Origin: an uncultured bacterium
GTDB lineage: Bacteria; Gemmatimonadota; Gemmatimonadetes; Longimicrobiales; RSA9
Direction: 5' to 3'
Assembly: GCA_937995995.1 (NCBI GenBank)
Contig: CALKIP010000072.1
Coordinates: forward strand, 1-21,385
Length of the DNA: 21,385 nucleotides
The translations under genes were made by a program, and so were the position numbers. Positions 15,526 to 21,385 of this stretch are shown here, in pieces (within the stretch, counting starts at the first letter, position 1; every line of letters begins with the position of its first letter). Below the pieces are notes generated by a model. It made no database searches and was not told where the DNA came from. It saw only the letters and a program-made list of their open reading frames with translations.

Positions 15526-16434
15526 TCAGTCCGGCGACTTCGCGGCGGCGATCAAGGAGTCGATCTCTTCCCGCGTGAAGCGATACTCGGTCTTGCAGAA
15601 CTCGCAGACCATCTCGCTGTGGCCCTGCTCTTCATCCTTCTCGCGCAGCGCCTCCAATTCGGCTGCGCCGAGGAGCACGAGAGCCCGCTCGGCACGCTCA
15701 CGGCTGCAGGGGCAGTGGAAGCGTACCTTGCTCTGACCGAGGACGTCGTAGCCGTCGGCGAAGATGCGATCCAGGATCTGCTCCGGGGTATCCCCCTCGC
15801 GGAGCATGGTAGTCGGGTGTGGCAGCGACTGGATCGTCGACTCGATCGCCTCGGCGTCGCCGTCGCTGATGCCGGGCATGAGCTGGACGAGGTAGCCGCC
15901 CGCGGCCTCGACGGAGCCGTCGGACCGGACGAAAACGCCGATCCCGACGGCGGAGGGCACCTGCTCGCTACGGGCCAGGTAGTACGCCAGATCCTCGCCG
16001 ATCTCGCCCGAGATCAGCTCGACGGCGCTCGAATAGGGATGACGAATCCCGAGGTCGCGCGTCACACTGATCTGCCCCGCGCGACCGACCACCCCCGACA
16101 CGTTCAGCTTGCCATCCCGCGCCTGTGGCACCTCGGGGCGCGGGTTCGCGACCAGGCCGCGCACCGCCCCCGCGCCATCGGCGCTGGCGATCAGCGTGCC
16201 CGCGGGGCCGCCGCCCTGCACGCGCAACGTGATCTGGTGCTCCGCCTCCTTCAGCATCGAGCCCATGAGCAGTGCGCCTGTAGCCAGCCGACCCAGTGCG
16301 GCGGTGACCGCCGGGTACGTGTCGTGGCGCTCCTGAAGCTCGGCGACGATATGCGTCGCATCCACGGCGAAGGCGCGCACCAGCCCGCCGTTCGCCATCA
16401 CGCGGACCAGCCGCCCGCGATCCGTTCCGTTCAT
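15526..16434 (-). CDS. hslO: Hsp33 redox-regulated chaperone
   Basis: A 302-residue protein, typical length for Hsp33, a cytosolic holdase activated by oxidative unfolding. The N-terminal core starts DRGRLVRVMANGGLVRAFAV, and the redox switch is the C-terminal zinc site with Cys241 and Cys243 (HCPCS) and Cys277 and Cys280 (VCEFCK). All four zinc cysteines are present, so the regulated form is expected. I place the start at ATG 16434; an in-frame GTG at 16461 would add nine residues. GAGGGA lies rather far upstream of the ATG, and neither start has an ideal ribosome binding site. A terminator-like hairpin (16470-16488) sits immediately upstream, between this gene and the GroES-like gene transcribed the same way. 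Confidence 0.94.
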   Translation of the reverse strand: MNGTDRGRLVRVMANGGLVRAFAVDATHIVAELQERHDTYPAVTAALGRLATGALLMGSMLKEAEHQITLRVQGGGPAGTLIASADGAGAVRGLVANPRPEVPQARDGKLNVSGVVGRAGQISVTRDLGIRHPYSSAVELISGEIGEDLAYYLARSEQVPSAVGIGVFVRSDGSVEAAGGYLVQLMPGISDGDAEAIESTIQSLPHPTTMLREGDTPEQILDRIFADGYDVLGQSKVRFHCPCSRERAERALVLLGAAELEALREKDEEQGHSEMVCEFCKTEYRFTREEIDSLIAAAKSPD

Positions 16435-16469
16435 CGGCGAATGACTTCCCTCGTTGTCCACAACAGAAA

Positions 16470-16488
16470 CGGCCCCGGATCGGGGCCG
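16470..16488 (-). terminator. Intrinsic terminator of the GroES-like gene, abutting hslO
   Basis: On the minus strand an 8-bp stem CGGCCCCG/CGGGGCCG closes a 3-base loop and is followed by TTTCTGTT. It lies about 50 bases after the GroES-like stop and ends 28-35 bases before the hslO ATG, leaving almost no room for a separate hslO promoter and leader. Confidence 0.65.
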
Positions 16489-16538
16489 CTCGATTCCTGT
16501 CTATGGTACCCGAACGCAGCCGCCGGGTGCCCCTCGGA

Positions 16539-16919
16539 CTACCAGTCGACGTCCTCGGGGTGAGGCTCGCGGACCAGTACCAGGATCGCCGCCTGGGGGA
16601 CGACGAGGTACTTCTTCTCCTCGAACGTGATCTCGACCGCCGCGCGGCGGAAGAAGATGGCGTAGTCGCCGACACGTGCCTGGACCGGAATGTAGCGGGC
16701 CTCGCCGCTCGCGATCTTCCACGGCTCGTCGTCCAGCTCGGTGGGCGCCGAGATCGGCGTGCCCGGCCCCGACGCGACGACGGTGCCGCCCTGCACGGCC
16801 TGCTTGTCCACGGCGCTCGCCGGGAGGTACAGCCCCACGCGGCTGCGCTCCTCCCCCTCCTCGGGCGCGATCAGCACCCGGTCTCCGACCACGATCAGTC
16901 GCTTACGATTGGTATCCAT
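16539..16919 (-). CDS. GroES-family (Cpn10) co-chaperone, divergent paralog
   Basis: A 126-residue protein. The Cpn10 fold is recognisable: VVGDRVLIAPEE at about residues 10-21, the mobile-loop region EERSRVGLYLPASAVDKQ at 23-40, GGTVVASGPG at 44-53, and VGDYAIFF, ITFEEKKYLVVPQAAILVLV at 83-116. Compared with GroES (97 residues in E. coli) it has an extra ~25 residues (54-80, TPISAPTELDDEPWKIASGE) in the roof region and an acidic C-terminal tail. No groEL is adjacent. It resembles the longer GroES-family proteins of Bacteroidota that coexist with a normal GroES, so it is probably an accessory paralog; whether it binds GroEL is unknown. No ribosome binding site precedes the ATG at 16919, and the frame is open far upstream through a repeat, which I do not consider coding. 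Confidence 0.85.
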   Translation of the reverse strand: MDTNRKRLIVVGDRVLIAPEEGEERSRVGLYLPASAVDKQAVQGGTVVASGPGTPISAPTELDDEPWKIASGEARYIPVQARVGDYAIFFRRAAVEITFEEKKYLVVPQAAILVLVREPHPEDVDW

Positions 16920-16927
16920 GCCATTAA

Positions 16928-16955
16928 AGATGTGAGAAATTCCCGGCAGCGCAAG
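16928..16955 (-). promoter_or_regulatory. Candidate heat-shock (sigma-32-type) promoter of the GroES-like gene
   Basis: On the minus strand CTTGCGC (16955-16949) is followed after 13 bases by TCACATCT (16935-16928). The sigma-32 consensus is CTTGAAA - 13-17 - CCCCATNT; the -35 matches in CTTG and the -10 at six of eight positions. Initiation at the usual distance would fall at or next to the ATG at 16919, predicting a leaderless mRNA, in line with the missing ribosome binding site. Confidence 0.35.
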
Positions 16956-17030
16956 CGGTTGCGACGTTCTGGCCCCGGGCTCACCGGCGTTGCCTGCTCC
17001 AATTCTCGCAGAGCGCGCAGAGGAAAACGC

Positions 17031-17080
17031 AGAGGAGTGCAGAGGAGTGCAGAGGAGTGCAGAGGAGTGCAGAGGAGTGC
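17031..17080 (+). repeat. Five perfect tandem copies of AGAGGAGTGC
   Basis: Five exact 10-bp units, flanked by degenerate ones (GCAGAGCGC and GCAGAGGAAAAC before, AGAGGGGCCT after). They lie in the ~305-bp gap (16920-17224) between the divergent GroES-like and RHH-like genes. The rest of that gap holds the candidate heat-shock promoter and a 6-bp hairpin at 17175-17189. Confidence 0.9.
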
Positions 17081-17224
17081 AGAGGGGCCTGGCCGAGGAT
17101 GCGCGCCTCCCGCCGCTTCGGCCGGAACCGCTATGGGCTTGCCCCCGGACGGAGCTCATCGTGCGCGACGGATGCCGGGCGGAGCCCGGTCGTGGCGAGG
17201 ACAATCGATGGTAGGGGAGGGCGT

Positions 17225-17449
17225 ATGAGCGGCAACGGAGCGAGGCGAGTCCTTCGGCCGCGGGGCGGGCGACGGGTGGACCGCCGGCCTTTCACCTTCC
17301 TGCTCGATCCACTACTGGTCGAGCGCGCCAGGGCGGAGGTCGGCGAGAAGGACATGGTGCGCAGCATCGAGGCCGCGCTGACCGCCGCGATCGACTACCA
17401 GCTCTGGGTGCGAGAGGTCGCGCGCGGCGACCGCGACGCGCTGTCGTGA
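17225..17449 (+). CDS. Small ribbon-helix-helix/VapB-type antitoxin-like protein
   Basis: A 74-residue basic protein. A disordered Arg/Gly-rich N-terminus (residues 1-20) precedes a segment RRPFTFLLDPLLVERARAEVGEKDMVRSIEAALTAAIDYQLWVREVARG. The beta strand followed by two helices matches short ribbon-helix-helix or VapB-type antitoxins, in which an RHH domain binds DNA and a C-terminal tail blocks a toxin. GGGGAGG at 17214-17220 lies four bases before the ATG. No PIN-domain or other toxin gene follows; the next 130 bases hold hairpins and a tandem repeat. It may be an orphan antitoxin or a DNA-binding regulator. Family assignment is by pattern only. Confidence 0.6.
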   Translation: MSGNGARRVLRPRGGRRVDRRPFTFLLDPLLVERARAEVGEKDMVRSIEAALTAAIDYQLWVREVARGDRDALS

Positions 17450-17514
17450 GCGGGCCAGGACTGGGGGCATGCCGGTGACCAGAATCGGCCGCCGTCCCCG
17501 GCCACTGGTGGCTG

Positions 17515-17592
17515 GGACGCGCCCGGCGGCGCAGCGTGACGGACACGCCCGACGGCGTAGCCTGACGGGCAGGCCCGCCGAATCAGCGTGGC
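17515..17592. repeat. Three tandem copies of a 26-bp hairpin-forming repeat
   Basis: Copies lie at 17515-17540, 17541-17566 and 17567-17592. Copies 1 and 2 match at 22 of 26 positions; copy 3 is more diverged (about 18 of 26) and runs into the last codons of the PorV-like gene. Copies 1 and 2 each form a 5-bp hairpin (GCGCC/GGCGC and ACGCC/GGCGT) with a 4-base loop. They sit between the convergent RHH-like and PorV-like genes and may act in 3'-end formation. Confidence 0.7.
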
Positions 17593-18581
17593 GGGCGGGC
17601 CCAGCGGAACCCGATCCTGTGGATCGCGCCGAAGTAGTCGAACTCCTGGTAGGTGTAGTCGAAGGCGAGGCGGTCGAAGGTGAAGCCGGCGCCAAGGCGT
17701 AGTGCGCCGAGTTCCTCCTCCCCACGGGCGTCGCCGTCCATGCTGATGCGAGCGACGGCGCCGAGCATGCGATCACCGCCCGGGAGCAACCCGGCCTCGA
17801 TGCCGGCAGCGAGCCACGTGGTGCCGGCCTCGAGATCCGAGGCCAGGTCGGCGCCGACGGTGAAGCCGAGTCCGTTGACGAGGTCCCGCTCGAAGCGGGC
17901 GCCGACGCGGGCCTCGGTCGGTAGCGGCACATCCGCACCGCCATCGCCGGAGAGTGCGGGGCCGAGATTGCGCAGCGATGCGCCGATCGTGACGATCGGC
18001 AGCTCGAACTGCGCGCCGAGGTCCACGAGTGGTGCCGAGCGCGTCACGCCGGCCAGGCTGCTGGTCACCACGCCCGCTGCCGCGCCGACGCTCAAGCGCC
18101 CGAGTGGGGCGGCCAGTGCCAGGCGCGCTGCACTTTCCCGTGCCGACGTGAATTCGCCGGTCTCCCTGCCGCGTTGGCCTCCGAAGTTCGGGTCGGGCTC
18201 GACGATCTCGATGTCGCCGCCGTTCAAGTAAGTTACGGCGAGGCCGATGACGAAGGGTCCCGCCTCGAGTGCACCGGCCGCCGAGCCGAAGTCGATGTCC
18301 ATCACGTGCCGATGGTACGCCAGGCTCGCGGCGGCGCCGAGTCCGGCCGCACCCGCTGGGTTGTAGAAGAGGGCGTCCGCATCGCCCGAAGCCGCGACGT
18401 AGGCACCGGACAGCGCGTACGCCCGGCTGCCTGCCGGTAGCTGGAGCACGGCGGCGCCGCTCGAGCCGATCCCGCCCTGGGCGAGTGCGGGCGCGGGGAG
18501 CAGAAGCGCGGCGGCGAGTGATGCACGGCCGAGTCGTCGAAGGCGGCGGAAGTGTCTGGGTAAATCGTCTCGACGCGCCAA
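17583..18581 (-). CDS. PorV/PorQ-family outer-membrane beta-barrel protein
   Basis: A 332-residue protein. The N-terminus is basic, then hydrophobic, with a signal peptide ending PALA|QGG near residue 35. The mature start (GIGSSGAAVLQLPAGSRAYALSGAYVAASGDADALFYNPAGAAGL) carries the PorV/PorQ hallmarks, the phrase DADALFYNPAG being typical. About fourteen alternating strands follow, ending in FGAIHRIGFRWARPPR, an aromatic barrel end. PorV shuttles substrates in the type IX secretion system, while many relatives in other phyla have unknown roles. The start is TTG at 18581, supported by AGGAGGAG seven bases upstream, within the 3' end of the S8 gene. It lies 4 bases after the S8 stop, so the two are translationally coupled. 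No other T9SS genes are in the window. Confidence 0.82.
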   Translation of the reverse strand: MARRDDLPRHFRRLRRLGRASLAAALLLPAPALAQGGIGSSGAAVLQLPAGSRAYALSGAYVAASGDADALFYNPAGAAGLGAAASLAYHRHVMDIDFGSAAGALEAGPFVIGLAVTYLNGGDIEIVEPDPNFGGQRGRETGEFTSARESAARLALAAPLGRLSVGAAAGVVTSSLAGVTRSAPLVDLGAQFELPIVTIGASLRNLGPALSGDGGADVPLPTEARVGARFERDLVNGLGFTVGADLASDLEAGTTWLAAGIEAGLLPGGDRMLGAVARISMDGDARGEEELGALRLGAGFTFDRLAFDYTYQEFDYFGAIHRIGFRWARPPR

Positions 18582-18585
18582 GGTC

Positions 18586-21385
18586 CTACTCCTCCTCGTC
18601 CGTGCGCCGGACGATGATCAGCTTCTCGGTGATGAGGTCGCCGCCCACGTTGAAGACGACCAGGTAGATCCCCGGTGCGACGTCGGCACCCTTCTCGTTC
18701 GTAAGGTCCCATTCGACGCGGCCATCGACTTCCATGCGCGGCAGCAGGTCGACGACGCGGCTACCGTTGAGCATGTAGACCGCTGCCACGCGCGGGCGTT
18801 CGCGGAAGTTGAAGATGACGCGGTCCGACATGACCGGGTTCTCGCTCAGTGCGAAGACCTCGTCAGGCCGCAGCACCGTCGTCGCGATCGGGGCGCTGGA
18901 AACCGCACCCGGCGCCTGCTCGATCCGGTCCGTCTCGCCCGACTGCACGCCGACCGTACTCAGCGTCTCGGGCTCGTAGCGCGCCTGGAAGCCCGCGCCG
19001 TTCGGCACATTGCCGCTCAACTGGAGGGCAAGGAGTGCCGTCGCCGAGTCGCGCGCCGCGATGACCAGCTCATCGGGCGAGAGGAGCACCGTCGTCTCCT
19101 CGCCCGGGAGGAGCGCCACGGCGTCGTCGGCCAGCGTGATCTCGCCCTCGTCGATCTGGGCGTTGCCGTCGAGGTCACGGATCAGGTGTGCCCGGGCCAG
19201 AGGGTCGTCGCCCGTCAGCGTGAAGCCGATCCGCTCGACTCGCATGTCCTCGGGCCCGTCGACGCGCATGTGCAGCTTCAGGAGCACGATTCGTGTGCCG
19301 CTCTTGGTGGACATCTCGCCGGGGACGGGCACGGCATCGGCTTCCACGATCAGTGTGGACGGCGTCGAGACCGTGAGGAGAGCCTGGCCGCTCTTGCCGC
19401 CCGCCGTCGCGGAGATCGTCGTCGTGCCGAAGGCGTGGCCCGTGACGAGGCCGGTCTGATCGACCGTTGCCACGGCCGGGTCGCTCGAGCTCCAGGTGAC
19501 GGCGGCCGATATGGTATTGCCCAGGGCGTCGTACGGCTGTGCCCAGAGCTGGAGTTTGCCGCTCAGCGCCAGCGAGTCCACATCCGGCACGACCAGCACC
19601 CCGGCGATGAGCGCGGGGTCGACCAGGTCCTCAACCGCGGCGTGCACGTCGAGCTTGCCGTGGCCCCACTGGTTGTTCGGCGTAGCTCCACCTGGCTCTC
19701 CGGTATAGGACCGTGTCGTGAATTCGTCCCGTAGCGCGCTCCGCTGCAGGATCGCTCTCGCCTCGGCCGGCGTTAGGGTGGGGTCGTGCTGAAGCATGAG
19801 CGCGACGGCGCCGGCCACGTGTGGTGCGGCCATGCTCGTGCCCTGTAACACCACGTGGACGCCATCGGGAGCGACGAGCTCTTCAGGAATGCCGGTGATC
19901 TGGGACGAGAGCGTCGAAATGATCGTCCGGCCCGGCGCCGAGATCTCCGGCTTCAGCCGCCCGTCACGCGTGGGGCCGCCGTTCGAGAAGTGGGCGATAT
20001 CACCCACTTCCTCCCGGGCGGTCCAGCACCAGACGCCGTTCTGCGCCTGCCAGCAGGTGCGCGTCACGTAGGCACCGACCGCGATGACGTCGTGCGCCGT
20101 GGCCGGTGAGCTCACGATGTAGCCGTTGTCGAAGTTCGAGCTGACGCCGCGCAGCGCATCGCTTTCGCCGAACTCCGTCTGCGAGATCCACAAGTGGACC
20201 GGCTCGCCACCCGAGCCGACCGAAGTCGGCGTTGCACGGACGACCCACAGCCCCTGAGCAAGGGCGCCGCTCCTGTTGCAGTCGCTGATCTCGATGAGCG
20301 CCTGATGGTCGCCGTTGCCGGGATTCGCGCCGTTGAAGGCGTTGTCGATCCAGATGAAGCCGCTCGCGCTCGAATCCTGCCGGAATGTGCCGAATGCCGC
20401 GCTCACCGCCTCGCCGTCGGGGCGGACGATCTCGATGTCGAGCCGGTCGGCACCGTCGTACCACACCTCGATCAGGCCGTAGTCGTTGCAGATGCCCGCC
20501 CGCGGCGCCGTCCCGGGGACCCGGATCACGAACTCGATCGGCGATCCGACCACGGGCACGTCCATCGCGTGGAAGCGGTAGGCCGGCAACGAGCCCTCGA
20601 CGAAGTTGCCGTTCGAGGCATCGTTGCCTGCGGCGGCGACGATGATGCGTCCGGGGCCGGAGAGGTTGTCGAGCGCCCGCTCGAAGGCCGAGCTTCCGTC
20701 TCGCGCACCGGACTGAGCCCCGAGCGAGAGGTTGACGACCGCCGGCCGGCCGAGCTTCTCCGCGGTCCGGAAGATCCAGTCCACGGCCTCGACGATCTCG
20801 TGGGCCAGGAAGTTTCCTCCCTTGACCACCAGCAGGTCGGCCATCGGGGCCACGCCCGCGTACCGGAAAGCCTGCCCGGTGCCCGCGGCCGAGCCATCGC
20901 CCGCCATGGTGCCGGCCACGTGCGTGCCGTGACCATCGCGGTCGGTCGATGGACACGATTCGTCGGTCAGGGAGTTTTGATCGCAGTAGTGGCCGTAGGC
21001 GAAGCCGTCCGGCGGCGTGCCGTTGCCGATCGCGTGGTCCCACAGCCCGAGCAGGCGGCTGCGGCCTCGGCCGTCACGGAAGTCGCCATGCTTGTAATCG
21101 ATGCCGGTGTCGTACAGTCCGACGATGACGCCGTCGCCCGTGGAGCCGTACCAGAGGTCGCCATCGCGCTGGCGCACATCGGTGGCCCGGATGGCCACGA
21201 TGCTCGTGTCGTGGCTGATGGAAAGGCGCCGCGCCGCTTCGATGCGACGAAGCTCGGGGGTGCGTGAGAGGAGATCCAGTGCATCGATCGGTACGCGCGC
21301 CGTCGCGACGTCGCCGACGACGGTGCCGATCTCGGCGCCGGCCCGCCGCAACGCGGCGAGCGATGCGTGGATCGGATCCCGTAAC
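18586..21385 (-). CDS. Secreted subtilisin-like serine protease (S8) with Ig-like and T9SS-type C-terminal domains, N-terminus missing
   Basis: The frame is open at the right edge of the window, so the signal peptide and start are outside; 933 codons are present. The first ~60 visible residues look like the end of an I9-type propeptide. The subtilase triad is Asp (GLYDTGIDYKHGD, codon 21109-21111), His (DGHGTHVAGTMAG, codon 20929-20931) and Ser (GTSMAAPHVAGAV, codon 19834-19836), with the oxyanion Asn in AAAGNDAS near 20625. Between Asn and Ser lies a ~170-residue beta-rich insert (around 20600-20140) with two cysteines. After the catalytic domain come a Big2-like Ig domain (WSSSDPAVATVDQTGLVTG, around 19600-19340), a beta domain, and a C-terminal FlgD/T9SS type A-like sorting domain (ENPVMSDRVIFNF to GIYLVVF, around 18850-18600). 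It ends VRRTDEEE. The PorV-like gene follows 4 bases after the stop. Confidence 0.9.
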   Translation of the reverse strand, partial: LRDPIHASLAALRRAGAEIGTVVGDVATARVPIDALDLLSRTPELRRIEAARRLSISHDTSIVAIRATDVRQRDGDLWYGSTGDGVIVGLYDTGIDYKHGDFRDGRGRSRLLGLWDHAIGNGTPPDGFAYGHYCDQNSLTDESCPSTDRDGHGTHVAGTMAGDGSAAGTGQAFRYAGVAPMADLLVVKGGNFLAHEIVEAVDWIFRTAEKLGRPAVVNLSLGAQSGARDGSSAFERALDNLSGPGRIIVAAAGNDASNGNFVEGSLPAYRFHAMDVPVVGSPIEFVIRVPGTAPRAGICNDYGLIEVWYDGADRLDIEIVRPDGEAVSAAFGTFRQDSSASGFIWIDNAFNGANPGNGDHQALIEISDCNRSGALAQGLWVVRATPTSVGSGGEPVHLWISQTEFGESDALRGVSSNFDNGYIVSSPATAHDVIAVGAYVTRTCWQAQNGVWCWTAREEVGDIAHFSNGGPTRDGRLKPEISAPGRTIISTLSSQITGIPEELVAPDGVHVVLQGTSMAAPHVAGAVALMLQHDPTLTPAEARAILQRSALRDEFTTRSYTGEPGGATPNNQWGHGKLDVHAAVEDLVDPALIAGVLVVPDVDSLALSGKLQLWAQPYDALGNTISAAVTWSSSDPAVATVDQTGLVTGHAFGTTTISATAGGKSGQALLTVSTPSTLIVEADAVPVPGEMSTKSGTRIVLLKLHMRVDGPEDMRVERIGFTLTGDDPLARAHLIRDLDGNAQIDEGEITLADDAVALLPGEETTVLLSPDELVIAARDSATALLALQLSGNVPNGAGFQARYEPETLSTVGVQSGETDRIEQAPGAVSSAPIATTVLRPDEVFALSENPVMSDRVIFNFRERPRVAAVYMLNGSRVVDLLPRMEVDGRVEWDLTNEKGADVAPGIYLVVFNVGGDLITEKLIIVRRTDEEE

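Noticed and set aside
17031..17080. CRISPR array
   Set aside because: The units are 10 bp and directly adjacent without spacers, and no cas genes are present.
16920..17204. N-terminal extension of the GroES-like protein through the tandem repeat
   Set aside because: The frame is open, but it translates the 10-bp repeat into a Cys/Thr/Pro/Leu/His/Ser-rich string unrelated to Cpn10, and the fold begins right at the ATG at 16919.

Overview
The window is 21.4 kb of GC-rich bacterial chromosome with tightly packed genes. Several families point to the FCB group, most likely Gemmatimonadota or a relative: an alternative complex III (ACIII) operon, an S46 dipeptidyl-peptidase, a PorV/PorQ-like barrel next to a subtilase with a T9SS-type C-terminal domain, and a Bacteroidota-style second GroES. 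This placement is inferred from family content; no rRNA or other phylogenetic marker is present.

Layout. Positions 1-2692 (+) hold the 3' end of an ACIII operon: the tail of ActC, then ActD, ActE (lipoprotein monoheme cytochrome c) and ActF, with overlapping or closely spaced starts. Positions 2696-5086 (-) hold a TrmJ-like tRNA methyltransferase and a PLP enzyme like the N-terminal domain of molybdenum cofactor sulfurase. Positions 5297-9553 (+) encode three exported proteins: a small unknown secreted protein, an S46 peptidase lipoprotein, and a von Willebrand A protein whose ribosome binding site lies inside an 11-bp hairpin. A strong terminator at 9652-9687 and a ~460-bp gene-free leader with three dyads precede a ba3-type cytochrome oxidase operon at 10147-12799 (+): an unknown two-helix protein, subunit IIa, CuA subunit II, subunit I. 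A hairpin and a REP-like palindrome array separate it from an M20 dipeptidase at 13094-14458 (+).

From 14602 to 16919 the minus strand carries a lytic transglycosylase, Hsp33 (hslO) and a GroES-family co-chaperone with a possible heat-shock promoter. A 10-bp tandem repeat and a small orphan antitoxin-like gene (+, 17225-17449) follow. The window ends with a two-gene minus-strand operon: a large subtilase (S8, running off the right edge) followed by the PorV/PorQ-like barrel.

How the genes work together. ACIII oxidises quinol and reduces cytochrome c, and the ba3 oxidase can reoxidise that cytochrome and reduce O2, so two halves of a respiratory chain lie about 7.5 kb apart. The S46, M20 and S8 peptidases suggest a peptide-degrading lifestyle. 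Hsp33 and the GroES paralog form a protein-stress pair. No phage, IS element, CRISPR array, tRNA or rRNA was found. The most unusual items are the RBS-masking hairpin before the VWA gene, the REP-like array, the compensatory hairpin repeat at 17515-17566, the candidate leaderless heat-shock promoter of the GroES paralog, and the subtilase/PorV-like pair.
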